A stretch of DNA of 64,000 bases. Source: Pseudomonas frederiksbergensis (GTDB taxonomy: Bacteria > Pseudomonadota > Gammaproteobacteria > Pseudomonadales > Pseudomonadaceae). How positions within the stretch are numbered: the stretch's first letter is position 1; each line of letters starts with the position of its first letter. Shown piece by piece: positions 37,398 through 49,537 of the stretch. The translations under genes were made by a program, and so were the position numbers. The notes below the pieces were generated by a model. The model did not search any database, was not told the DNA's origin, and worked only from the letters and a program-made list of their open reading frames with translations. The stretch is taken from the NCBI RefSeq assembly GCF_035751725.1, contig NZ_CP142104.1:3596001-3660000 (forward strand), written 5' to 3'.

Positions 37398-38207
37398 ATG
37401 GAAATGCTGACGCCGCTAAAGGTCTTTCACGCCCTGAGCAGCCACAAGGACGAGGACGGCCCGTATTACAGCGAAGAGAATCTCTTGCCCGATTGGGCAA
37501 CCCAATTCGATCTGCTTCTGCAAATCCAGCACCCCTGGCCTGGCTCGGCCGTAGAAAACCAGAAGGACACGTTGCAACTATGGATGCTCAAGCCAGGCCG
37601 CCAGGTTTATGAACAGGTTGAAACCTTCGTTCTGGAAGGCCTGATTACCTTTCCGCGCTTCATAACGCTGGGCAAAGAGCATTTGGAAGAAGGCGTCAGC
37701 AAAGTGAAATTTGAGGTGATAACCCAAGCGGGTGAGTTTCATGAGTCCGAAGCAGTGACGTTCACCGTCGACAAACGGGTTCCCTTGAACGGTCAGAGAC
37801 CGGTCGAAGCCGTGATTGATAACGAATTGACCGATGAGGGCGTGACCAATGCGTACCTGAAAGCGCACTGCTACATGGTCCCGGTAGTCATCCCGGTCTA
37901 CGAAGGTCAGACCACCGGACAGCAGATTACCGTCTTCTGCGGAGGTCCCGACGCTCCGCCGGTGGCCGTGGCCGTGGTTCGCACCCCGGACCCGCTCAAT
38001 GTGCCGGGAGGGCAGGCATTGCCGACGGTCGTGATGATTGCCGACTATGTCTTTCACTCTCTCGCCAACGGGGTACACATGCTGTTCTACCGGATCGCCA
38101 ACCGCGCCGGGCTACAGACGACTAACTCCATGGGAGTTTTCATCCGCGTCGGGCATGCCGGTACCGGCTCGGCAAACAAGCCCCGGGACGGTGGACTACC
38201 CGCATGA
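37398..38207 (+). CDS. short relative of the repeated beta-domain protein, function unknown
   Basis: A 269-residue protein with no signal peptide and two beta domains of the same plan as the 945-residue neighbour. Unit 1 has DTLQLWMLKPGRQVYEQ and ends in FTVDKRVPLNGQ; unit 2 has VVIPVYEGQTTGQQITVFC and ends in NGVHMLFYRIANRAGLQ. The corresponding parts of the large protein are DELWIIWVQNGQETNLYEK and GVAHLYYKIWKASGG. GGAGG sits 5 bases before the ATG at 37398. It shares the upstream palindrome and may be part of the same secreted or cell-surface system. Confidence 0.7.
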   Translation: MEMLTPLKVFHALSSHKDEDGPYYSEENLLPDWATQFDLLLQIQHPWPGSAVENQKDTLQLWMLKPGRQVYEQVETFVLEGLITFPRFITLGKEHLEEGVSKVKFEVITQAGEFHESEAVTFTVDKRVPLNGQRPVEAVIDNELTDEGVTNAYLKAHCYMVPVVIPVYEGQTTGQQITVFCGGPDAPPVAVAVVRTPDPLNVPGGQALPTVVMIADYVFHSLANGVHMLFYRIANRAGLQTTNSMGVFIRVGHAGTGSANKPRDGGLPA

Positions 38208-38254
38208 CCGGGCCTGCGCATTGACGCCCCGCCCTCGACCATGCTCTCCTGTGC

Positions 38255-38455
38255 GCCAGTTTGGGTGCCCTTCACAGGGTGAAACGGGAAACCGGTGAAT
38301 CGTGTGCTTTACTTCAAGCCCACGTCAGTCCGGTGCTGCCCCCGCAACGGTAAACGAGCGAAGCGTCGAATCCACTGTGCATGCGCATGGGAAGGTGACG
38401 TTTGCTGGCACGGCCAAGGCCCTGTCCCTCGTGAGCCCGGAGACCGGCCCATGAC
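38255..38455 (+). ncRNA. cobalamin riboswitch
   Basis: Recognised by CGGGAAACCGGTGAATC, the central CCGGTGCTGCCCCCGCAACGG, the CACTG....GGGAAGGTG segment and the B12-box-like GAGCCCGGAGACCGGCC, in the right order and spacing for the class. A hairpin at 38497-38517 (CCCGGCGA..TCGCCCGGG) may form part of the expression platform. It precedes cbtB and should reduce cbtB-cbtA-cobE-cobM expression when adenosylcobalamin is plentiful. The ends are approximate. Confidence 0.9.
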
Positions 38456-38564
38456 TCATTGACAACAAACCCGCGGTGGGCGGGCGCTGTTCGAATCCCG
38501 GCGAGCCTTCGCCCGGGTTCTCATTGCGCTCGTTCCGCCCGCTGACAGACCAGAGGGAAGCGCC

Positions 38565-38753
38565 ATGTCGACCATCAGCAGCACCGCCCGCACCATCAGC
38601 AGCACCGTCACCCTGAGCCAGCGCCTGGGCGCGGCGGTCCTCGCCTCGATCCTCGGCGCGGGCCTGGTTTATTTCGCCGGTTTCTCCCACATCGAAGCGG
38701 TGCACAACGCGGCCCACGACACACGGCACAGCGCCGCGTTCCCGTGCCACTGA
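38565..38753 (+). CDS. cbtB: cobalt transporter subunit CbtB
   Basis: A 62-residue protein with one membrane helix (RLGAAVLASILGAGLVYFAG) and the CbtB C-terminal metal-binding tail HNAAHDTRHSAAFPCH, with four His and one Cys. The start has GAGGGAAG upstream and sits about 110 bp after the riboswitch. CbtA follows 11 bp later. CbtAB are predicted cobalt importers for vitamin B12 synthesis. Confidence 0.93.
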   Translation: MSTISSTARTISSTVTLSQRLGAAVLASILGAGLVYFAGFSHIEAVHNAAHDTRHSAAFPCH

Positions 38754-38764
38754 GACCCAACGAC

Positions 38765-39460
38765 ATGATCAAGCGTATCGCGCAAACCGCTGGGTTCAGC
38801 GGGCTACTGGCCGCCCTGCTGCTGACCCTGCTGCAAAGTTTCTGGGTATCGCCGTTGATCCTCCAGGCGGAAACCTTCGAGAAGGCGCCGACGACCGAAC
38901 TCCATGAACACGCCGCAGGGGCCGCACACACCCATGACGCCGAAGCCTGGGAACCGGAAGACGGCTGGCAGCGCGTGCTGTCCACGACAGGCGGTAACTT
39001 GGTGGTCGCGGTAGGTTTCGCGCTGATGCTGGCGGGCCTGTACACCCTGCGCGCGCCGACCCGTACGTCCCAAGGCTTGCTTTGGGGCCTGGCCGGCTAC
39101 GCCACCTTCGTCCTGGCGCCGACCCTCGGCCTGCCACCGGAATTGCCCGGCACGGCAGCGGCGGATCTGGCCCAACGGCAGATGTGGTGGATCGGCACGG
39201 CAGCGTCCACGGCGGTGGGCATCGCGCTGATTGCGTTCGGTCGGCATTGGCTGTTGAAGGTGCTGGGCCTCGCCATCCTGGTGACGCCTCATGTGATCGG
39301 CGCGCCCCAGCCCGAAGTGCATTCGATGCTGGCTCCCGAGGCGCTGGAAACTGAGTTCAAGCTCGCCTCGCAATTGACCAACATTGCGTTCTGGTTGGCC
39401 TTGGGCCTGATCAGCGCCTGGCTGTTCCGCCGCGGCGCCCAGGCCCACCACGACGCATGA
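38765..39460 (+). CDS. cbtA: cobalt transporter subunit CbtA
   Basis: A 231-residue membrane protein with about five hydrophobic segments. After helix 1 comes a His-rich stretch (TELHEHAAGAAHTHDAEAWE, about residues 46-65) fit for metal binding, then GLLWGLAGYATFVLAPTLGL. These are CbtA features. Its last bases overlap the cobE start (ATGA). It would work with CbtB to bring Co2+ in for corrin synthesis under B12 riboswitch control. Confidence 0.92.
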   Translation: MIKRIAQTAGFSGLLAALLLTLLQSFWVSPLILQAETFEKAPTTELHEHAAGAAHTHDAEAWEPEDGWQRVLSTTGGNLVVAVGFALMLAGLYTLRAPTRTSQGLLWGLAGYATFVLAPTLGLPPELPGTAAADLAQRQMWWIGTAASTAVGIALIAFGRHWLLKVLGLAILVTPHVIGAPQPEVHSMLAPEALETEFKLASQLTNIAFWLALGLISAWLFRRGAQAHHDA

Positions 39461-39861
39461 ACGGCAAGCCGATCCTGGTGGTCGGCCTCGGCTGCCAGCG
39501 TGGTTGCCCGGCCAGTGTACTGCGGGCACTGCTTGACCAGACTTTGCAGGTCCACGGCATTACGCTCGATCAGGTACGGGCGTTGGCCAGCATCGATCTC
39601 AAGCGCGACGAACCGGGCCTGTTGGAGCTGGCAGGGCAGTTGTCGTTGCCGCTGACGTATTTCAGCGCCGCGGAACTGGCCAGCTATCAAGCGCGGCTCA
39701 GCCATCTATCCGAAATCGCCTTCGCACGTACGGGCTGCCATGGCGTCGCCGAAAGCGCCGCTCTGGCACTGGCCGATCGATTGGGCAATCCGCCCGCGAC
39801 ATTGCGGGTCACGCGTCAAAAAGACCCGCAGGCCACGTTGGCATTGGCGGTGACTTCGTAA
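39457..39861 (+). CDS. cobE: CobE/CbiG-C-type cobalamin biosynthesis protein
   Basis: A 134-residue protein that begins VVGLGCQRGCPASVLRALL and contains GCHGVAESAALAL, the CobE/CbiG C-terminal-domain pattern (GxGC near the start and GVAExAAL later). The exact step is debated; CobE is required for the aerobic cobalamin pathway, and CbiG opens the ring lactone in the anaerobic one. ATGA overlap with cbtA; cobM follows after 70 bp. Confidence 0.9.
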   Translation: MNGKPILVVGLGCQRGCPASVLRALLDQTLQVHGITLDQVRALASIDLKRDEPGLLELAGQLSLPLTYFSAAELASYQARLSHLSEIAFARTGCHGVAESAALALADRLGNPPATLRVTRQKDPQATLALAVTS

Positions 39862-39931
39862 CGCTCGATAATCGCCCGCCGAATCATGAGCGCTGCTCAT
39901 GCAAGCTCCCATCTTTCTACAGGAATCGGTC

Positions 39932-40678
39932 ATGACCGTTTACTTCATCGGCGCCGGCCCCGGCGACCCCGAACTGATCACTGTAAAGGGCCAGCGGCTG
40001 ATTCGCAGTTGCGCCGTGATCATCTACGCCGGTTCCCTGGTGCCGGCAGCGGTCCTGGAAGGCCATTGCGCCGAAAAGGTGGTCAACAGCGCCGAGCTGC
40101 ACCTGGAACAGATTATCGATTTGATCAAGACCGCCCACCTCAAGGGCCAGGATGTGGCCCGTGTGCATTCCGGCGACCCAAGCCTTTATGGGGCGATCGG
40201 CGAGCAGATCCGTTGCCTGAGGGAACTGGGCATTCCTTTCGAAATCATTCCCGGCGTGACCGCCACCTCAGCCTGCGCCGCCCTGCTGGGTGCCGAGCTG
40301 ACGTTACCGGACGTCTCCCAGAGCGTGATCCTGACCCGTTACGCGGACAAAACCGCCATGCCCATGGGAGAAGAACTGGTCAGCCTGGCGCAACACCGAG
40401 CGACCATGGCGATCCACTTGGGAGTTAATCATCTGGAAAAAATCGTTGATGAGCTGCTTCCGCACTATGGCGCGGATTGTCCGATAGCGGTGATACACCG
40501 GGCGACGTGGCCGGATCAGGATTGGGTTATGGGGACGCTTGAGGACATCGCCGGGAAGGTGCAGGCCAAGGGCTTCAGGCGTACGGCGTTGATTCTGGTG
40601 GGACGGGTGTTGGGCAATGATGTATTCAGCGAGTCGTCGCTGTACCGCGCCGGGCATGCGCATCTCTATAGGCCGTGA
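39932..40678 (+). CDS. cobM: precorrin-4 C11-methyltransferase
   Basis: A 248-residue tetrapyrrole methylase. The SAM-dependent signatures are VYFIGAGPGDPELITVKG, VARVHSGDPSLYGAIGEQ and IPGVTATSACAALLGAEL, with the CobM/CbiF-like TVMG-type region represented by ATMAIHLG. It methylates C11 of precorrin-4. The start at 39932 opens the conserved strand and has AGGAA upstream. It is the last gene under the riboswitch; a REPIN follows. Confidence 0.92.
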   Translation: MTVYFIGAGPGDPELITVKGQRLIRSCAVIIYAGSLVPAAVLEGHCAEKVVNSAELHLEQIIDLIKTAHLKGQDVARVHSGDPSLYGAIGEQIRCLRELGIPFEIIPGVTATSACAALLGAELTLPDVSQSVILTRYADKTAMPMGEELVSLAQHRATMAIHLGVNHLEKIVDELLPHYGADCPIAVIHRATWPDQDWVMGTLEDIAGKVQAKGFRRTALILVGRVLGNDVFSESSLYRAGHAHLYRP

Positions 40679-40713
40679 CTTGTCGGCTCAACCGATTTTA
40701 TGTGGGAGTTTTT

Positions 40714-40824
40714 GTGGCGAGGGGATCTATCCCCGCTGGGCCGCCCAGCAGCCCCATAATCCTGAATTTTGCGGCTGGATGAGGGGGCGCTACGCGCCCC
40801 AACGGGGATAAATCCCCTCGCCAC
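40714..40824. repeat. REPIN
   Basis: Begins GTGGCGAGGGGATCTATCCC and ends AAATCCCCTCGCCAC, enclosing inner hairpins including GGGGCGCTACGCGCCCC. It lies between cobM and nfuA, and a short tandem array follows directly. Confidence 0.8.
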
Positions 40825-40878
40825 GGCTAAATCCCGTCGCCACGGAGATCCCCTCGGCACAGAGATCCCATCGCGACA
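40812..40878. repeat. tandem array of the REP tail
   Basis: Four degenerate copies of about 16-19 bp lie in direct order: ATCCCCTCGCCACGGCT, ATCCCGTCGCCACGGAG, ATCCCCTCGGCACAGAG and ATCCCATCGCGACA. The first is the end of the REPIN. The array stops at the nfuA stop codon. Confidence 0.75.
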
Positions 40879-40879
40879 A

Positions 40880-41533
<654 letters not shown>

Positions 41534-41579
41534 TCAGGAAAGCGTCCGACGGCGCAAGGGCCCGCCGTCGGCTGCTTGT

Positions 41580-43871
41580 TCAGAGGTTCTGGTAGCGATT
41601 CATGTCCAGTACACCCGCTTCCACGGGGTCGGTTTCCTGGATGTATCGGCTCAAGTCATGGAAATACTGCCAGAACTGCGGGTGACTGCGCCGGATCCCC
41701 CAGCGCTCGACGATGCGCTCGAATGCCGCTGCGTCCGGCGCGCGTTCCATTGCATCGACGAACGCCGGCACCTGCCCGGCGGGGATGTTGAAGATGAAGT
41801 TCGGATAGCTGCTGAGCACACCCGGGTAGATGGTCAGCGTGTCCAACCCTGGCTGGTAGCGGCTTTCTTCGCCCAGCAGGAACGCCACGTTGCTGTGGGC
41901 GCGGTTGCGCAGCAGGCTGTAGACCTCACGGCGACCGCTCGCGGTTTCGACGCGCAGCATCGTCGCCTCCGGCAATTGGTCGATCACCTTCAAGCCCGCC
42001 GCCGGGCGTGACACCAAGCGATTTAACGCCTGCTCGGCGTTCTGCAGCGTTGGATCGATGTTCGGGCGCGAGCAATAGGCGCCGTCGCAGCGATTGATCG
42101 GATCGGGACGAGCGTTCAGTTCGCCATAACGGGCCAGCAACTGATGGGCGAAATCGCGCTTGGGGTCCGCCTCGCTGAGCTTGAGGGCGGTCGGTTTATC
42201 GTCGTCGATCGCCTCGTAATCGAGCCACATCTTGAACTTCCCTCCAGCCTGATACCAGTCGTCCAGATAGCCCTCGCGGGAATCGGCTGGCATCAGGCGC
42301 AGGAAATTTTGTTCCGCGCCATTGCGGATCAAGTCGAAATACAGCCGGGTCTGGGCCTGGTGGGAGACGTTGCCGAACACGTCGAAATTCACCGCCAGTT
42401 GATAATAGGTGCGCTCCAGCAGCGGGAAGTCGAACAGCCACATCGTCTGCGGCACGTCGCCAATCAAGCCCTTGGTCACCGAGGCACTGTCGAAATGCCG
42501 GAAGATGCTCAGCAGCGCATTGTCATTGCCGGCCCACAGCGTCGACCAGCTCGGCGCCGGCAGCTCGGCGTAACTGTCGCGGCGCAGGGCTTCGTATTCG
42601 TTGCGCTTGTCGCGGTAGTCGAGCCAGAGGCCGAGGACACTCCCCACGTCATCGTTCTGCCCCGGCATCGCCAGCAGCGGTGTGGCCTGGCCGCGGTAGT
42701 TCGGGTCGGTGATGTACAGGTCATGTTCAGGGGCCTGGAACAGCGCCCAGAAGTTATCGCGAATAACGTCCGTGGCGATCTGGCCCCGACACACCGGACC
42801 GCGGATGAAGGTACGCACGAAATACTCGGCGTTATCGAGCATGAATTGGTAGCGGGCCTGGGCCGGGATCGCCTCGAACGTGGAAAACGGATTGGCCCGG
42901 CGCTCCGGCCCGTAGCCCGGCAACGCGCTGACCTGCCAGTTGCCGCTATAGAACAGGCTCTTGATCCGCGCCATTTTCGCCGCGCTCAAGCCGTAGGTGA
43001 TGTGGGTCTTGTGCACAATCACCCCCTGCACCGGCCACAGCCGGTAATAGATGCGGGTGCCGGGGTCATCGTTGGGGCGACGGGTGTTGATCAGGTCGAT
43101 CGGCTGGCCGGTGGGCGTGCGCGAACGCACCCACTGGAAGAAATGCCCCGGCTCGCCGCCCTTGAAATAGATGTGCGCTAAAAACCAATGTTCGAACAAC
43201 CAGCGGCCCACCAGGCTTTCCCGTGCGCCGGGGGCGTTGAGCAGGTTTTCCCATTGCACCACCTGCAGGGCTTCGGCGGCACTCGGTGCCAAGGCCTGCT
43301 GGTCGATAGGCGCGCCGGCGGCCAGCCAGCGCTGCAGCGTCTGGTATTGCTGATCGGTCAGGCCAGTGACCGCCAGAGGCATGCCTTCCTTTGGATGGAT
43401 AGCCGCGTAGGCTTCAAATTGGTCTGGCATCGGGCAACTGTTGTTGCGATTGAGCCCAAGCACGATGTCTTCGGGCAACTTGGCGTTCGGCTGCAATGGC
43501 GTGCTGTGCCCTAGCTCCAGCATGCGGGCCATCAACGCAGCCTGGCTGCCCTGGGCATCGATGACCGAATAGAAACCCTTGCGCTGCCAGGCCCGCTGGC
43601 CGGACGCATCATAGAACAACCGAGTCGGATCGGCGGCCTGGCGTCGTTCGCCGTCGTACACCGACAGCTTGCTCGCCCCTCGTGCCGCACCTTCGCCGCT
43701 GCCCAGGTTCAACTGGCAGGGAGAGTCGTAGCAGGCATGACAGGCCACGCATTTCTCTGTGAAGATCGGCTGGATGTCGCGGGCATAGGAAATCGCGGGA
43801 GTGGGATTCCCGGCGGCTGCGGTAAAAGACAACAGCAGCAACAGACTGCCGAATAAGACGCGGTACGGCAT
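41580..43871 (-). CDS. cti: periplasmic fatty acid cis/trans isomerase
   Basis: A 763-residue periplasmic haem protein, the family's usual size. The signal peptide is about residues 1-20 (VLFGSLLLLLSFTAAAG). The cytochrome c site CVACH (C41, C44, H45) follows in IQPIFTEKCVACHACYDSPC. The long C-terminal isomerase body contains TGQPIDLINTRRPNDDPGTR. Cti converts cis to trans unsaturated fatty acids in membrane lipids to stiffen the membrane under solvent or heat stress. The start at 43871 gives a normal signal peptide; a longer frame to 43931 does not. Divergent from metH. Confidence 0.94.
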   Translation of the reverse strand: MPYRVLFGSLLLLLSFTAAAGNPTPAISYARDIQPIFTEKCVACHACYDSPCQLNLGSGEGAARGASKLSVYDGERRQAADPTRLFYDASGQRAWQRKGFYSVIDAQGSQAALMARMLELGHSTPLQPNAKLPEDIVLGLNRNNSCPMPDQFEAYAAIHPKEGMPLAVTGLTDQQYQTLQRWLAAGAPIDQQALAPSAAEALQVVQWENLLNAPGARESLVGRWLFEHWFLAHIYFKGGEPGHFFQWVRSRTPTGQPIDLINTRRPNDDPGTRIYYRLWPVQGVIVHKTHITYGLSAAKMARIKSLFYSGNWQVSALPGYGPERRANPFSTFEAIPAQARYQFMLDNAEYFVRTFIRGPVCRGQIATDVIRDNFWALFQAPEHDLYITDPNYRGQATPLLAMPGQNDDVGSVLGLWLDYRDKRNEYEALRRDSYAELPAPSWSTLWAGNDNALLSIFRHFDSASVTKGLIGDVPQTMWLFDFPLLERTYYQLAVNFDVFGNVSHQAQTRLYFDLIRNGAEQNFLRLMPADSREGYLDDWYQAGGKFKMWLDYEAIDDDKPTALKLSEADPKRDFAHQLLARYGELNARPDPINRCDGAYCSRPNIDPTLQNAEQALNRLVSRPAAGLKVIDQLPEATMLRVETASGRREVYSLLRNRAHSNVAFLLGEESRYQPGLDTLTIYPGVLSSYPNFIFNIPAGQVPAFVDAMERAPDAAAFERIVERWGIRRSHPQFWQYFHDLSRYIQETDPVEAGVLDMNRYQNL

Positions 43872-43930
43872 GTCTCGGTCCCTAAGAGATAATTCGGCGA
43901 TTCTACCGGGCCAGCATCGCCTTGCAAACA

Positions 43931-43943
43931 TGAGCAGCTTTCA
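43931..43943. promoter_or_regulatory. possible MetR box upstream of metH
   Basis: TGAGCAGCTTTCA approximates the MetR consensus TGAANNWNNTTCA (one mismatch, 13 bp). It lies about 85 bp before the metH start. MetR activates metH and metE in enterobacteria; here it is a motif match only. Confidence 0.35.
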
Positions 43944-44026
43944 TGCAAAAGCCTCACATGATCAAATCCTGCGCAGGTTTGCTATTATCCCGGCCTTCGT
44001 AATGGTCTTTTTTTCCGGGTAGTCCT

Positions 44027-47737
<3,711 letters not shown>

Positions 47738-47829
47738 TGTAAGGTCTTTTCAGACTAAATTGATTGCGGCCTTCGGCGGCGTCTTGGATTTACCGTCCTA
47801 TAGAGCTGCCGAAGATCGCAATTCTCTTT

Positions 47830-47857
47830 AAAGGCTTTTATATCATTAAAAGCCTTT
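47830..47857. terminator. inverted repeat between metH and protease gene
   Basis: AAAGGCTTTTA and TAAAAGCCTTT are perfect 11-bp arms around TATCAT. The T-rich arms could act as a terminator for both convergent genes. Confidence 0.5.
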
Positions 47858-47879
47858 CGAACCTTGAAAACCCTGCCGA

Positions 47880-49361
47880 CTATTTCTTGCGCACAGAAAC
47901 AATAACATTGATAGGTTGCGTCCAGTCAGAATCTATTCTGCGAGCCTCCAACTTCAATAAACCATTGTAATACCCCACCGGAAGCGCCTCGTTATCTCGA
48001 GCATCGTACTGTATCTCAAGCCCGAGTGGAGAGCTGAGCAGACCGAGATAACGATTACTGTTCATATGTTCCCTCCAGCCGAGTTGTGCCTCTTCGACGC
48101 GAGTACCCCGTAACTTGACCAACACCTCGCTACCCGCTGCATTGAGCAACTTCGCATTCAACATCGTGAACTTTTCATCTGTACCTGGCGCCAGCTCAAT
48201 AGGCCCCACACTTTGGGACAGGGCGACGACTCCCCCTCTGTAAAGCCGCTCAATCCCAGGAACTCGAATATAAGTCGCCACTTGATCTTCATTTCCACTG
48301 AGCACCAACATGCGCAGCCCTGCCAGTTCTGGGTTATAGCCCGTCAAGCGTGCCGTATTTTCTCGCCACACCCGAGTCATGTCGGCGGTTTGAGCATTGC
48401 CCAATGGCAACCCATGAGCATCCCTAACCGCCGGGTTTGAAAAATACGGCGCGCGATTTCCATAGCACAAACTCGTTTTGGTCTTGCCGTTGTCATGACC
48501 AAAATTGTAATCACGCCCATCTTGGTCCCAGCAATGTTTCCCGCCAGCGTTATGTGCAAGTTCGTGGCCAAATGTGTCAGATCCTGATGTGGTCCAACCC
48601 AATACGCTCGAATAACCAGGCTGGTATCCGCGGCCAGCAGTGCCTCCCTCCCATCCGCCATAGGCAGCGTTAAGATCGGTTTTGTACAGGCTTCTATAGG
48701 GACTCAACAACCCCTGCCAACTTGCCAATCCCTGGATTGAAGTATCGTAAGGCACATCAAATATATTAACGGCGGCAAGTCGCAGGGAAACATTAGTAAC
48801 AAGCGAATTTCGCAATCTGAGATTAAGTTCCTCTACCTGCAGGAACGCAAATGCGAGAGGGTCCACCGACATTTTGCTCAGGGCATAGTCAGAAAAAGCC
48901 ATCAACAAATCGATGTAGCGATGCTCTCCTGAGATCGTCACATCACGGCCCATCGGCTCTTGAGTTTCGACGGCGTCCGATTCCCTGGAGTCATTCGTCG
49001 AGGCCGGCGTGAATGAAGCGAGACCTTGCGCGTCTACACGGAGCAAACCGCGCTTACCGGGTTCATCAATCCTTGCGATGACCGCACCATCCGGCGACCT
49101 CACCACCACCAGCGAACCTGTCTCACCGTCACGGGTATACAAATTCCCGCTTTCTACCGTATGACCCTGCTCAACCTTGATTGCCGAACGCTCAAAGCGC
49201 GCGCTGCCGATCGCATCGGCATATACGCTGGTAGACGTCGCTTGGGGCGAATCTTCGGGGCTATCGGTTGCAGCACTGACCACTGCGGGCAGCGCAAGCA
49301 ACAACGTCAGCGCTGCCAGACGGGCGCACCCAGCCGTAGAGGATGGATTTTCAGTATTCAT
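47880..49361 (-). CDS. secreted metzincin-type zinc metalloprotease
   Basis: A 493-residue protein. The signal peptide is about residues 1-30 (LAALTLLLALPAVVSA). A prodomain-like region runs to about 140, and the catalytic domain contains the zinc motif HELAHNAGGKH (H266, E267, H270, H276), the HExxHxxGxxH metzincin pattern. A strand-rich C-terminal domain of about 130 residues ends in VIVSVRKK. The Met-turn could not be placed with confidence. The start at 49361 gives the signal peptide; a longer frame exists. It lies downstream of the giant LRR-NEL gene on the same strand, and a palindrome shared with two other loci precedes it. Confidence 0.85.
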   Translation of the reverse strand: MNTENPSSTAGCARLAALTLLLALPAVVSAATDSPEDSPQATSTSVYADAIGSARFERSAIKVEQGHTVESGNLYTRDGETGSLVVVRSPDGAVIARIDEPGKRGLLRVDAQGLASFTPASTNDSRESDAVETQEPMGRDVTISGEHRYIDLLMAFSDYALSKMSVDPLAFAFLQVEELNLRLRNSLVTNVSLRLAAVNIFDVPYDTSIQGLASWQGLLSPYRSLYKTDLNAAYGGWEGGTAGRGYQPGYSSVLGWTTSGSDTFGHELAHNAGGKHCWDQDGRDYNFGHDNGKTKTSLCYGNRAPYFSNPAVRDAHGLPLGNAQTADMTRVWRENTARLTGYNPELAGLRMLVLSGNEDQVATYIRVPGIERLYRGGVVALSQSVGPIELAPGTDEKFTMLNAKLLNAAGSEVLVKLRGTRVEEAQLGWREHMNSNRYLGLLSSPLGLEIQYDARDNEALPVGYYNGLLKLEARRIDSDWTQPINVIVSVRKK

Positions 49362-49421
49362 GGCGTATTTCCTAGCAAAGACAGGAACCATGAGACTGAT
49401 CCCATTAAAGCGGGACGACTA

Positions 49422-49437
49422 CTGTCAGATATGACAG
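49422..49437. promoter_or_regulatory. shared palindrome, site 3 (metalloprotease gene)
   Basis: CTGTCAGATATGACAG, inside a longer dyad CTACTGTCA-GATA-TGACAGTAG at 49419-49440 with perfect 9-bp arms. It is 61-76 bp before the protease start and downstream of the LRR-NEL stop, so it should serve the protease only. Confidence 0.65.
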
Positions 49438-49537
49438 TAGCTAGAGCAGCGGACAAACCTACGCTACTAACATCAGCAAACCGACCCATCGACGGCACCG
49501 GTATCGACAGATCGGCCTTCAGATCTGCAACTGCGGA

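Noticed and set aside
43931..43943. Treating the MetR-like box as firm evidence of MetR control of metH
   Set aside because: A 13-bp motif with one mismatch can arise by chance; listed only as a low-confidence site.
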